A stretch of 64,000 nucleotides of DNA. It comes from Mesostigma viride (taxonomy: Eukaryota > Streptophyta > Mesostigmatophyceae > Mesostigmatales > Mesostigmataceae). The stretch covers positions 1,758,529 through 1,822,528 of the forward strand of contig RPFO01000015.1 of the NCBI GenBank assembly GCA_009746045.1. Reading direction: 5' to 3'. The position numbers and the translations under genes are program-made. The first letter of the stretch is position 1, and every line of letters starts with the position of its first letter. Positions 20,589 through 29,857 of this stretch are shown here, one piece after another. The notes under the pieces were generated by a model that was not told where the DNA came from, did no database searches, and saw only the letters and a list, made by a program, of their open reading frames with translations.

Positions 20589-22523
20589 TCAATTCAGTTG
20601 ACCAGGCTGCAAAATTCTATGCATTGTGTTACCACGGCCAGTTACCCTAAAAGAACCCTGGCTGTACTTCCGGAATCGCGCAAGGCGTGAATGATTCACG
20701 CCCAGCAGCTGTGTCGCGGTTGGCGGCGTCAAAAACGGCGTAGAAGCACGCAAAGGTGCGGCAATGTATAGGAGCCTATTCTGTTTATACTGAGGCTTAG
20801 TATGTGTCGCTATGTAATGCCAACATCTGTCCCCCCCCACTGGGTCCATGCTCGCTGCGACCGCCGTGTAGGAGAACCCGCTCGTGGTGCGCACGATACA
20901 CGTGGCCTCTGCCAGTAGCCACCACTCCGCAAACGTGTCAATCGCAGCCACCCTGCGCACATGGGCGTCCGTCCTGTTCATATCCACATGGTTCACATGC
21001 AGTGCGGGCAGCGCCTGGTAGGATATGGTAACCTCGAGTGGCGGAGGCTGCAGCACAACGCTTGCTTGCCCCAATGGCCCGGAAAAATGGAAAGCTACCC
21101 CTCGAAAGGGGTCTGTGATATTCATGCCCCCTAGAGCGTTTCCCATGGATGAACCGTCAACGCTGGCTGATTCCATCCCATCACCGCTTCGCATGCCCCT
21201 CCTCCTTTTCCTTGCAGCGTTCGAGGCCCTGCCCGGAGCGAAAATGCCCGCTGACATCAGCATGCTGATGCTGGCGCGTATCTGTGTGGCCAACGCCTCT
21301 TTGGCAGCCATGTTGTCAGACGCAATGAACACGGGCACCCTCTCAAGACCCATGCGGCGGCGGCCACCCGGAATTCTGCATGGAGGCATCTGACCAATGC
21401 TTTCCCAAGTAGATGGTTGGTTAGGCGGGGTCGTAGGGGAACCACCTAGCAAGCCAAAGGCCTGTTTGCCAGCATAAACACCTGTCCGGCTAGATCGGCC
21501 CACAGAGGCACGGCCGAGGCCGTGGTCCATACCGCCACATATGAAGTGGAGCTGCCGGATGGACACAACGACGGCTCTTGTGAGCTGGTCCAGGGTGCGA
21601 TTCAGCTGTCCCTTGGATATCATCACAACGGTGTCGTTCCAACCTTCCTGCTTGCCAAAACGCATGTGCACGCCCACCCAGGGACCCTGGCCTGGCTGCG
21701 GCAGGCCCATCGAGGACCGCAGCCGGTCAACAGCGGCGTCCAGCGCAGGCGACCGCCGGAACAAAAAGTCAAACGCCCAAGTGAAGTACATGTCGTAAGG
21801 CCTTTTGTTGTCATCCCACAGGTGCCATGTGCCAAAGACAGGGTGCGGGAAGCCCATGGAGTACATTTGGCGAAGCTCAGCAGACAGGGCAGGAGACCAG
21901 AGGTAGAGGCACCAGCGGGCCCAGGCAGCGCGGATCACAATCGCTGGCTCGTCTCCCTGACATCGGGCTACAAGCGACCGTGTTGACTCGGTCTCCTTAT
22001 CTACATTAAAAATAAGTGGCGTCCCCTGGTCCATGACGCTGGCATTACTATGCCAGTCGATAGCATTAGGAAGCAGGCTGTCAATTAGCGGTGCAGGATA
22101 GCTGTAATCAATCAGAAAGACGCGATTGGTGACAACTGCCAGGTAAAGGGTAGATACTATGCCAGAGAACCGGTCGCCAAGGCCACCACATGCTTCACGG
22201 GGATTAGCCGCACGGCCCGTGCACTGGTAAACAAGGTAACGCGTGCCTGGCTTGCCCAGGCGCTCCTTGTGAAATTCGGCGTATCTCCAAAGCCAGGTGG
22301 CCTCGACTGTCTGGCTGTCTGGTTCACGCGCGTGCTCTTCGCCAATACCGGGCATGCCAGCGGGCATCATCGCGATACCATCGTCCTCTCTCGCCATTTC
22401 ATCCCGGACGGGATTTGTTGAGCCGCGGGCATTTCGCACTTGGTGTGCTAGGAGGACGGCCAGACATAAGACACAGGTAATAGCGGCCCGGCTCATCAGA
22501 CATGCCATTTCATCCTTCATCAT
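20589..22523 (-). CDS. Fucosyltransferase-like glycosyltransferase, type II membrane protein
   Basis: 644 residues without visible introns. A hydrophobic segment near residues 12-28 (AAITCVLCLAVLLAHQ) would be a signal anchor, placing the enzyme in the Golgi lumen. CGGLGDRFSGIVSTLYLA near residue 115, WVGVHMRFGKQ near 285 (the HxR motif of GDP-fucose-using enzymes), VPVFIASDNMAAKEAL near 400 and WWLLAEATCIVRTTSGFSYTA near 560 follow the block order of the FUT8/NodZ/POFUT-like fold. It probably transfers fucose from GDP-fucose to a glycan or protein. The acceptor cannot be told. A low-complexity, Arg/Gly/Ser-rich insert lies around residues 420-460. The open frame extends 6 bases above the first ATG. 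ATGs at 22523, 22520 and 22508 are all possible starts. Confidence 0.8.
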   Translation of the reverse strand: MMKDEMACLMSRAAITCVLCLAVLLAHQVRNARGSTNPVRDEMAREDDGIAMMPAGMPGIGEEHAREPDSQTVEATWLWRYAEFHKERLGKPGTRYLVYQCTGRAANPREACGGLGDRFSGIVSTLYLAVVTNRVFLIDYSYPAPLIDSLLPNAIDWHSNASVMDQGTPLIFNVDKETESTRSLVARCQGDEPAIVIRAAWARWCLYLWSPALSAELRQMYSMGFPHPVFGTWHLWDDNKRPYDMYFTWAFDFLFRRSPALDAAVDRLRSSMGLPQPGQGPWVGVHMRFGKQEGWNDTVVMISKGQLNRTLDQLTRAVVVSIRQLHFICGGMDHGLGRASVGRSSRTGVYAGKQAFGLLGGSPTTPPNQPSTWESIGQMPPCRIPGGRRRMGLERVPVFIASDNMAAKEALATQIRASISMLMSAGIFAPGRASNAARKRRRGMRSGDGMESASVDGSSMGNALGGMNITDPFRGVAFHFSGPLGQASVVLQPPPLEVTISYQALPALHVNHVDMNRTDAHVRRVAAIDTFAEWWLLAEATCIVRTTSGFSYTAVAASMDPVGGDRCWHYIATHTKPQYKQNRLLYIAAPLRASTPFLTPPTATQLLGVNHSRLARFRKYSQGSFRVTGRGNTMHRILQPGQLN

Positions 22524-22550
22524 GTGCAAAGAATCGGCTTGCTGATTGAG

Positions 22551-22563
22551 CCATATATATAAT
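22551..22563 (-). promoter_or_regulatory. TATA box of the fucosyltransferase-like gene
   Basis: ATTATATATATGG on the minus strand lies 28-40 bases upstream of the first ATG. With a usual 25-30-base TATA-to-start distance, the leader would be only a few bases long, or translation would begin at the ATG at 22508. Confidence 0.65.
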
Positions 22564-23384
22564 GCTTTTCACAACGTTTTCACACTGGACGTATCTTTTT
22601 TTATTTTTAGATGATACTCCGCACAAAGCCGGACCCCTTCAATATAATAAAACCCACATCACTCATAAATTTAAGGATTGTTGTTGTAGTCCGGGACTTG
22701 AGTTGTCAGTTGAGTTGCGTTGAGTTTAGCACGGTGAAAAATGGGTTTTGGACAAGGGGGGCTTGAGGGGGGTACTAAAAAACAAGAAAATTTACACGAC
22801 GCTGAATTCGAGTACTGTAGATCTCGCGAAAACAAGCATGTTTGCCACTGGTCGCAACCCCAGGGGGTCTCTAGGTTAGAAGTTACAGAGCCTCGAAAAC
22901 CGTTAAGCGGGTAGGTAGGTAGGGTGCCGGGCCGATATGGGTTTTTTACAACAAAAGACTTGGATTTTCTGCTAGCTCCCTGTAAGGTAATCCACCCGGC
23001 TAAGGGCCACCTTAATTGCAAAACTCCTGGCATTCGCAGGACTGGGCAGATTGTCATTCTGAGCACGGATTTGGAATCAGCGACATCGACTTCGCATGGT
23101 AAAATTCTTGTTGGGACCGTTTTGGCACGTTTTGGGGGGGTGGGGGGGGGGGCGGGGAGGCAAAGTCGGGTTAAGGGCCACCCCTGTTTTTTAGCAGGAA
23201 AAAGCAGGGGAAAGCGGGGAAAGGCCTTGGTTACATGGCTAGCGGTTTATTAAATTATTCTGCTCAGCATGCAGCGCCTAACACATGGTGGGCTTCCAGT
23301 TTGCTAGCTGCTTCCATTGACGGCTGAGAACCCTTAACTGAAGACGCAGAATAGCTGAGTGACAGACTTCGCGAGGGGATGGCA
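22564..23384. other. Intergenic sequence with a dispersed repeat motif
   Basis: No gene. The motif ggtaatccacccggctaagg at 22986-23005, followed by ggccacc, recurs in reverse complement at about 26060-26085, and aagggccacccctg occurs near both. A G-run-rich stretch (about 23131-23160) sits between the two arms. This looks like a short degenerate DNA element present twice. Confidence 0.4.
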
Positions 23385-23665
23385 GAAGACACGTCCGGGC
23401 ATCCAGCATTCTCCCAGAGGATGCTGGATGCTGGCTTAGTTGACTATAGGCACTTTAAAGCCCTCGTCATCGTCACAATGAAAGACGCCGAGGGCAACGC
23501 TCCCAAGGCAACCGACTGTAGAATTGTATCACCGGCGGGTTCCTTCTCGAGGTTGTTCCAGAGGAGAAATTGCGGGAATGCAGCTGGAACGACTATCAAA
23601 AGCTGTTTAAGAAAGAGCACGCTACCATCGATGCTTGGAAGCAGCTGCGACAGCTGGCCACCTGA
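23385..23665 (+). pseudogene. Gene 3' end of unknown function (frame-shifted or spliced)
   Basis: A first frame (about 23385-23535) reads GHPAFSQRMLDAGLVDYRHF and ALVIVTMKDAEGNAPK. A second frame (about 23530-23665) reads EEKLRECSWNDYQKLFKKEH and DAWKQLRQLAT before a stop. Both have natural protein composition. A shift or small intron (an AG lies at about 23521) is needed to connect them. An AATAAA follows 20 bases after the stop. No family recognised. Confidence 0.35.
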
Positions 23666-23905
23666 ATTGTGTTCAAGTTTTCAATAAAGTCTTTGCATGG
23701 TTGTGTGATTGATGAGCCGTGATTTGCCATGAAGTAGTCTAACTTATTATGGCACATCAAGCGACCACATAGGGCCACCTGAATCGTATTCAAGTTTTCA
23801 ATAAAGTCTTGGCATGGTTGTGTGATTGATGAGCCGTGATTTGCCGTGAACTAGTCTAACTTATTATGGCACATCAAGCGACCACATAGGGCCACCCTGA
23901 ATTGT
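23656..23905. repeat. 117-bp tandem duplication
   Basis: Units start at 23656, 23773 and 23890 (the last partial). The first unit includes the stop codon and AATAAA of the preceding frame, so the probable 3' UTR is duplicated. The units differ at only a few bases. Confidence 0.92.
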
Positions 23906-24073
23906 GCCAAGGTGTGTGGGTGTGTCAAAAGTGTTCGATTGTTGTGTTACTTGCCATATCAAGCAACAACATGGAATCATAGATCCATTAAGACATATCA
24001 AGTGAGATCGACAACTATTCTATTGTAGTTGTGAAACAACTAATTTAGTTAGACATTAGTTACTTCCATGGTC

Positions 24074-24336
24074 GTGTGCGTGTGCGTGTGCGTGTGCGTG
24101 TGCGTGTGCGTGTGCGTGTGCGTGTGCGTGTGCGTGTGCGTGTGCGTGTGCGTGTGCGTGTGCGTGTGCGTGTGCGTGTGCGTGTGCGTGTGCGTGTGCG
24201 TGTGCGTGTGCGTGTGCGTGTGCGTGTGCGTGTGCGTGTGCGTGTGCGTGTGCGTGTGCGTGTGCGTGTGCGTGTGCGTGTGCGTGTGCGTGTGCGTGTG
24301 CGTGTGCGTGTGCGTGTGCGTGTGCGTGTGCGTGTG
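24074..24336. repeat. (GTGTGC)n hexanucleotide microsatellite
   Basis: About 44 perfect GTGTGC units. The alternating purine-pyrimidine sequence could adopt Z-DNA. All open frames through it are artefacts. Confidence 0.97.
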
Positions 24337-24391
24337 AGCAGGATTGAGTGTGGGCAAGGGCAAGTGCAAGGGCAAAGTATCTAGAACCTTG

Positions 24392-25440
24392 ATGTCTAAT
24401 CACTGCAAGAAAATGTCCTCAAATGAGGACATTTTAAAGATGGATACCATTTGTAATAACTCACACACGTCAACACATCCATGGGTACGGTATGGAACCA
24501 TTAACTTTTATGATATGCTCAAGAGTTGAAATGCTTTACATCCATGAAATATGCTCATTATATTCTGATCATTATATAATTGTTTACGATTTATGAATGT
24601 AGGGGGGTCGTTACACGAGTGACCAAAAAGCACTCTGACAAGTCATGTTCAATGTGCTAAGAAAGAAGGCATGGCCAGGTCATGGCTGGTCCTGAAAATG
24701 CACTGAGGGTGCCCACAACATGTCTACGTTACACCCTCGCTATCCTAGACCCTGCAGCCTGCCAGGGGGGGGGGGCACAAAATGTAACTGGCAGCCAGGG
24801 ACGATGGTGCAGGCCAAATAGCAGGTGTAAAGCTAGCTCAGTCCAAAGAGTGAAACAAGAAGCAAATATTTGCGTAGGCCAAGGTGAGGTCCAAGATTGT
24901 CATTAGAGGCTTGGCTGCCACCACGGTGCTAAACCATGATGCTGAAGCCTCGCATTACATATGAAACATATTCTGAAAAGAGGCACGTATTGTAACACAA
25001 TAACAATGTAAACATGACGAGCTCAAGTTTCCAAGCCAGTCTTCATCACTTGGACAAGAGTTATAGCGTTAGAAACATATGGGCATCTAGTCGCTCTACA
25101 CGTAAGCCAGCCATAATTTCAATGCACAAGGATACACATTTCCATCACCATTCATCTTCATCATCCTGAACGACTCGAACACGCGGACAAGATAACGGCA
25201 GGCTCGAGCTACCATGGTCCGGATTCTCCCGATTTCTGGCCTGCGCTGGTTGTCTCCTTGATATGGGCAACATCCCAGCAAGCCTTGAAAAGCTTCAGGC
25301 AGTATATGTGTTAAATCAAACTACCACATTGCAATTAAACACAGCGACTGCTACTTGCTGCTGTTTTGACATCGCAAGACCGTTTACCTTTTCAGTGACG
25401 CAACGGGAAAAGAAAGCACTGTCCAGCAAACTTCCGTAAT
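24392..25440 (+). repeat. Repeat family P, copy A
   Basis: It starts at tgtctaatcac, followed by a palindrome (24410-24435: aatgtcctca/tgaggacatt). It matches the reverse complement of 55160-56016 over about 1 kb, with indels. There is no transposase frame. It may be a non-autonomous DNA transposon whose palindromic end forms a hairpin. The right boundary here is unclear because homology fades near 25440. Confidence 0.75.
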
Positions 25441-26339
25441 TCCGCTTTGTCGCCGTTTACCGAAACAGCGATAACATTTTTGTCGCGAGGGTTTTCTAGC
25501 TCCAACTCGGACCAGCCAGCAGCAACCTCTATTGGCACCCGTGATCATTACTATCATAATACGCCGTCTAGGTCATCTAGTCGCTCTACACGCAAGCCAC
25601 GAACACGCGGACAAGATAACGGCAGGCTCGAGCTACCATGGTCCGGATTCTCCCGATTTCTGACCTGCGCTGGTTGTCTCCTTGATAATACGCCAACCCC
25701 TTCAGGGTGACATCCGTTGTCACGACTCGACGGCTTATGGTCGTCATAGGGAATGAACGCCGGTTCATATGGAACAGTGAACAAGCTGCTTGTCGTCTGT
25801 CGAGCTCTATGCGGAGCACGTAACCTTGTGCAACGATCGTTGCTCAATCCATACGATGCAAGTACCGACTGGATACATACGAAGCAACGACCGACAACAA
25901 GCAGCTGGAATTACGGCATGGCCTGGAGGCAACCGCTGGCCCTTCCCTTGCAGCTACGCCGCCATGCACCTGTTGTTAAATATTCTGGTCATTTCAAACC
26001 AAATTGCGCAAAATGCTGGGGGGGGGGGGGGGTCCAGGGGTGGCCCTTAGCGGGTGTGGCCCTTAGCCGGGTGGATTACCTATATGGTCGGAATTTTGAA
26101 ACGGTTTGCCGACAAACTGACACAGTAGCACTTGGCGAGCTGAACCCAAATCTGCAGTCAAAATTTTGGAAGGTACCATAGAGGGGGGGGGGTTGCCCGC
26201 AAGATGGTGCTGCCCCTAGCCACGGAAGTATGCTGCCGTCTGCCACCACTACAAGGCTTCGGCTATCCAGCGCCGTGCCGTGCCAGTATCGCGTCGCGCC
26301 GGCCAACGACCCATTTCAGAAAACCGGGATTTTCCCAAT
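25441..26339. other. Unassigned sequence with a local duplication
   Basis: About 100 bp around 25175-25265 (cgaacacgcggacaagataa ...) recurs at 25602-25690 with few changes, as a direct repeat about 428 bp apart. A long G run (26019-26032) and an inverted copy of the 22986 motif are also present. No gene recognised. Confidence 0.55.
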
Positions 26340-26480
26340 TAGGGGGCGTGTAGTCCTTTTGGTGTTAAGGGTTTTGGTGTCAAAATGGTGTTAAAAATGG
26401 ACCAATCGGCGCGAAGGGACTGAATTCGAGGATTTCGAGTATTAGCCAACGATATTACAAAATGATTCCGTACCAGGATT
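26340..26480 (+). repeat. Repeat family Q, copy 1
   Basis: The block ccttttggtgttaaggg, ggtgttaaaaatggaccaat, cggcg, gactgaatt and acgatattacaa recurs in the same order at 43497-43610. These are probably remnants of one MITE family. Confidence 0.6.
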
Positions 26481-27084
26481 TCTGAACGTTACTGAACAAA
26501 ATGGCTTGTCTCAGCTGTCTGTTCAGGCTGAACAAGGTTAGCGTAGTACCGGTGTTCAGTGAAACCGCGTTGACGGTAAACAGAGCCGTTTCCCGCGCAA
26601 TTCCGCGGCGCGCTGACCGTTCCGGTGTCGCGGAGTCGAATTAGAGGTGGGAAAATTTCACTGCGTGCGCGGGGCAAAGACAGCCTGGCCGGTGATGGCT
26701 ATGGATAAAGCAGGGATAAAGAAATGAATGGCGGTGCTGCACTAGACATCGTTTCTGGGGCATATTGAGTGCTTGCAAACAATGCTGACAGTGATCGGAG
26801 TGTCATTTATTTGAAATATCGCGATAGTTTTAACCCCGTGAAAGCTGCAGCCTATTTTTTGTGGAAAAAGGTCCGTTCGGCCTGCATCGGCGCTGTGCGA
26901 TTTAGCAACTAGATTTAGCGAGCAGCTGGGCGTGTTGATGATTCCTGGTCGAATGTAAGTCTTCTTTAGCGCGCCCGCTCGCTTTTAGGGAAGACCTTGA
27001 CTTGGCGAGTGGGTAATCCGACGACGTCGCTCACATATATCGAATAGGCAGGGATATCCTTGCCTAGTGCCCGAACGTGGCGAC
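26481..27084. other. Unassigned sequence upstream of the OTU-like gene
   Basis: No strong coding signal. GT- and AG-bounded segments could be 5' exons or introns of the downstream gene, but I cannot support any. Confidence 0.4.
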
Positions 27085-27776
27085 ATGAAGTTCATGCCGC
27101 GCACTACGCAATCTTTCGAGTACTTGTGGTTACACTTTACTGCCGGTGAGCATGGTGTTGCTTGTACTCACCACAGGTCTTCAGCAGTTTACCCTCCAAG
27201 TGCCATGAAGATCTGCTCCACTCCACGTGATGGCAACTGTCTGTTTGGGGCTATAACTCATCAGCGCACAAGAAACATCATGGGGACACATCCATGCCGA
27301 CAGGAAGTCGTGGACTATATGCAGGTAATGTGGAGATGCCTATGTCGTTGTTCTTTACGTGTTTAGTACCATGTTTGCTTGCCTGCATTTCACATGTCCT
27401 TTCCATTGGCCTGTCGATCACAGCATGTTTTGTGCGCCGCCCACGTACACACGTCATTATACACGTTTGCCACCTGCACTGCCGTCAACTCATTCCTAGT
27501 ACGCCCACTCTTAATCATAACTGCTGGACTATGGGGTGCTGTACCATTCATATATTGCCACGTTTCTGCAGGCACACGCGCCCTTCTTCGCTTCTTTTAA
27601 TGAAAAGGAAGAGGTCTCCTTTCTAGATTATTTGTCACGGATGCGCAAGGATGGCTCATGGGGCGGCAATCGAGAGCTGCAGCCCTGGTGTACCGCGTTA
27701 ACATCAATGTCCACCACGTACGTGGTCTCAACCATTACATGTTGTTACTAATTTACAAGCTCCATTGTCAAAATAA
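27085..27776 (+). CDS. OTU-type cysteine protease-like gene fragment with one intron
   Basis: Exon 1 (27085-27324) contains CSTPRDGNCLFGAITHQ, the OTU active-site motif with catalytic Asp and Cys (DGNCLF), and ends VVDYMQ. An intron (27325-27571, GTAATG..TGCAG, 247 bp) is followed by exon 2 in the same frame: AHAPFFASFNEKEEVSFLDY and then GSWGGNREL, the classical second OTU block. A shift of one base is needed to reach AALVYRVNINVH and LNHY, where the catalytic His would lie. Alternatively a GTACGT donor at 27715 begins another intron. Such proteins cleave ubiquitin or ubiquitin-like chains, and OTU domains also occur in some retrotransposons. Start and end are not certain. Confidence 0.62.
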
Positions 27777-27992
27777 TTTGTGTGTTTTATCCATGATAAC
27801 AAGTAGACCCGGTAGGGGCCAAGCCCCTACTGGTACAGTTATTCCGTCATTCACGTCTTTCGTTGTGTTCAAGGTTTTTGTGGGGTCGACCCAACTTAAC
27901 ACATGAATGACTCTACTTAATTGTACTAATTTGAACTAAAGATACTCAAACATATTGTTCTGAACTACTTTGAACTTGAATGCCGAAATCTG

Positions 27993-28038
27993 ATGCGACC
28001 CAACGGGAGCACGAGTTTAATTAATCATGCGACCCAAC
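27993..28038 (+). mobile_element. Extremely short LINE insertion (22 bp) with 12-bp duplication
   Basis: atgcgacccaac occurs at 27993-28004 and again at 28027-28038. The 22 bases between (gggagcacgagt then ttaattaatc) match the 3' end and TTAA tail of the LINEs at 32430-32463 and 33090-33110. This is a retrotransposition event that kept only the last few bases of the element. Confidence 0.85.
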
Positions 28039-28264
28039 TTAAGTCGTGAACACAACTTAAGCCAACCCAACTGAAGGCATAAATGACTGTACATACTATA
28101 TTATTAGGGTGAAGAGACATGCCGTTTGCTTTTAATTGGTGGTTGGGTTGTTTGCTTGGCTGTTTGGTTCGGTGGGTGAGTGCAGTGTAGGGGCTAGGGC
28201 AACTTGGCAGCACCTGGATAACCCGTGGATGATGGTACTTACCCGGAGTGCTTTGTTTAGTATG

Positions 28265-28500
28265 GTGCACCCGTGCGTGGTCAGTGGGTAAAGCCTGTGC
28301 TTGGTCATGCAGTGAGTTGAACGTGTGGTTTTGGTCAGTATAGGGAACCCGTGTTTGGTCATGCAGTGGGTGGAACGTGTGCTTGGTCAGTAGGTGGAAC
28401 CTGTGTGTGGTCAGTGGGTGGAACGTGTGCTTGGTCAGCACTTGGGTGGAACATGTGCTTGGTTAGTGGGCTGAACGTGTGCTTGGTGAATAGTGTGGGT
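28265..28500. repeat. Minisatellite, about 22-35-bp imperfect units
   Basis: The core gtggaacgtgtgcttggtca recurs at variable spacing with interspersed substitutions, including cctgtgtgtggtcag. Open frames through it are artefacts. Confidence 0.85.
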
Positions 28501-28675
28501 GGGAGGATTACCATTGCCATGATAGTACTTAGAAACATGACAAAGGTAGAGACACTGTCTCCTTTAATGCATTAACCTACTGATGCCGAAAATGCCCGGT
28601 AAAAGTCCTCTGCAGATTGATCATGACGATTTTCGGAGCTCCAAATCCAAAGCGTATTTCCCCGGCCGTTTGCAC

Positions 28676-28999
28676 TCCCTCCCTCCCTCCCTCACTCCCT
28701 CCCTCCCTCCCTCACTCACTCACTCACTCACTCACTCACTCACTCACTCACTCACTCACTCACTCACTCACTCACTCACTCACTCACTCACTCACTCACT
28801 CACTCACTCACTCACTCACTCACTCACTCACTCACTCACTCACTCACTCACTCACTCACTCACTCACTCACTCACTCACTCACTCACTCACTCACTCACT
28901 CACTCACTCACTCACTCACTCACGCACGCACGCACGCACGCACGCACACACGCACGCATGCACGCACACACGCACGCACTCACGCACGCACTCACGCAC
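28676..28999. repeat. Compound tetranucleotide microsatellite (CTCC)n-(TCAC)n-(ACGC)n
   Basis: Blocks in order: CTCC/CTCA at 28676-28710, about 52 TCAC units to 28920, then ACGC/ACACGC/CACT blocks to 28999. Each block is one substitution away from its neighbour, which suggests stepwise mutation and expansion. Confidence 0.95.
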
Positions 29000-29201
29000 T
29001 CTTTCATTCAATGCACGATGCCCTTGGAACCGTATATAGCCACTTGAGGGGGATAAAATCCTCATCTCAGCTGTCCTGTACTGTAATTGCAGACGAGGCA
29101 GTAGTGTAGCGGATATCCTCAGGGGCAATAACCTCCACCTGCGAACTTCTACCCTGCATTCTAGCAATGGGCTGCGGGGCTCGTGGGTATTAAACAGGAG
29201 C

Positions 29202-29668
29202 ATGCCCCCCGCACCAGCCAGGTCGACACCACCCTTGGTCTGGCTGGCCCCCAGCGGCTTGGCCAGCCAGGGCGGCATATTCTGACCTGGCCTGGCCCCG
29301 CGGACATTCCCAAAAGGGTAGGGAAACCTGTCACCACCTACGTTCAGATGTTGCTGGACGACCTAGTGGTCCCAGCCCAGTTTGAGCACCGCATCCACTC
29401 TCTCTCCCGTCTTTGGACTGCCATGCAGGACATATAAGACGCGGTGGAAGAAGATTGTCAAGGCGCACACGCCCGACCCTGTGGGCAAGCCACCTCCCCC
29501 CAAGCGGAGGAGGCGTTTTGATGAGTAGTGTAGTTAGGCTTTTCTAGATAGAGTTAGGATAGTTCGATCACGCGGCTTCCTCCACCCCATACATAATGGA
29601 ATATGTGCTACATGACCTCCCCACGGAGGCATGTTATAATTTAATTTAATTTAATTTTAATGCCCCCC
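29202..29668 (+). mobile_element. 5'-truncated LINE copy (LINE a)
   Basis: Bounded by the 9-bp duplicate ATGCCCCCC (29202-29210 and 29660-29668). The insert (29211-29659) encodes the last ~100 residues of the LINE protein (TSQVDTTLGLAGPQRLGQPG ... FEHRIHSLSRLW), a shared 3' UTR (ggcatgttataattt) and a (TTTAA)n tail. A 4-base insertion after CAGGAC breaks the frame relative to LINE b. Confidence 0.9.
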
Positions 29669-29857
29669 ATTAAAATTAAATTAATTTAAATCATAACATG
29701 ACTCCGTTGGGAGATCATGTAGGACATATGCCCGTGGATGGATGGAGGGGGGACAAAGCCGCGAAACCAAACTAATCTAACTCTGAGCTAATCTAATCTA
29801 GAACCCCCTACCTATTCTACTCAGCAAAGCGCCCCTTCCGCTTGGGCCCACCCCCAT
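29669..29857 (-). mobile_element. LINE c, 3' part (split by LINE b)
   Basis: A minus-strand LINE 3' end with a TTTAA-type tail at 29669-29700 and a 3' UTR related to LINE a and b but diverged. It is cut at 29857 by the insertion of LINE b. Its continuation should start at 31364. Confidence 0.75.

Noticed and set aside
24049-24403. Long open frames encoding His-Thr, His-Ala, Cys-Val or Arg-Val repeats
   Set aside because: They are produced by the hexanucleotide microsatellite in every frame.
28583-29047. Ser-Leu-Thr-His repeat proteins on the plus strand
   Set aside because: They are translations of the TCAC tetranucleotide microsatellite.
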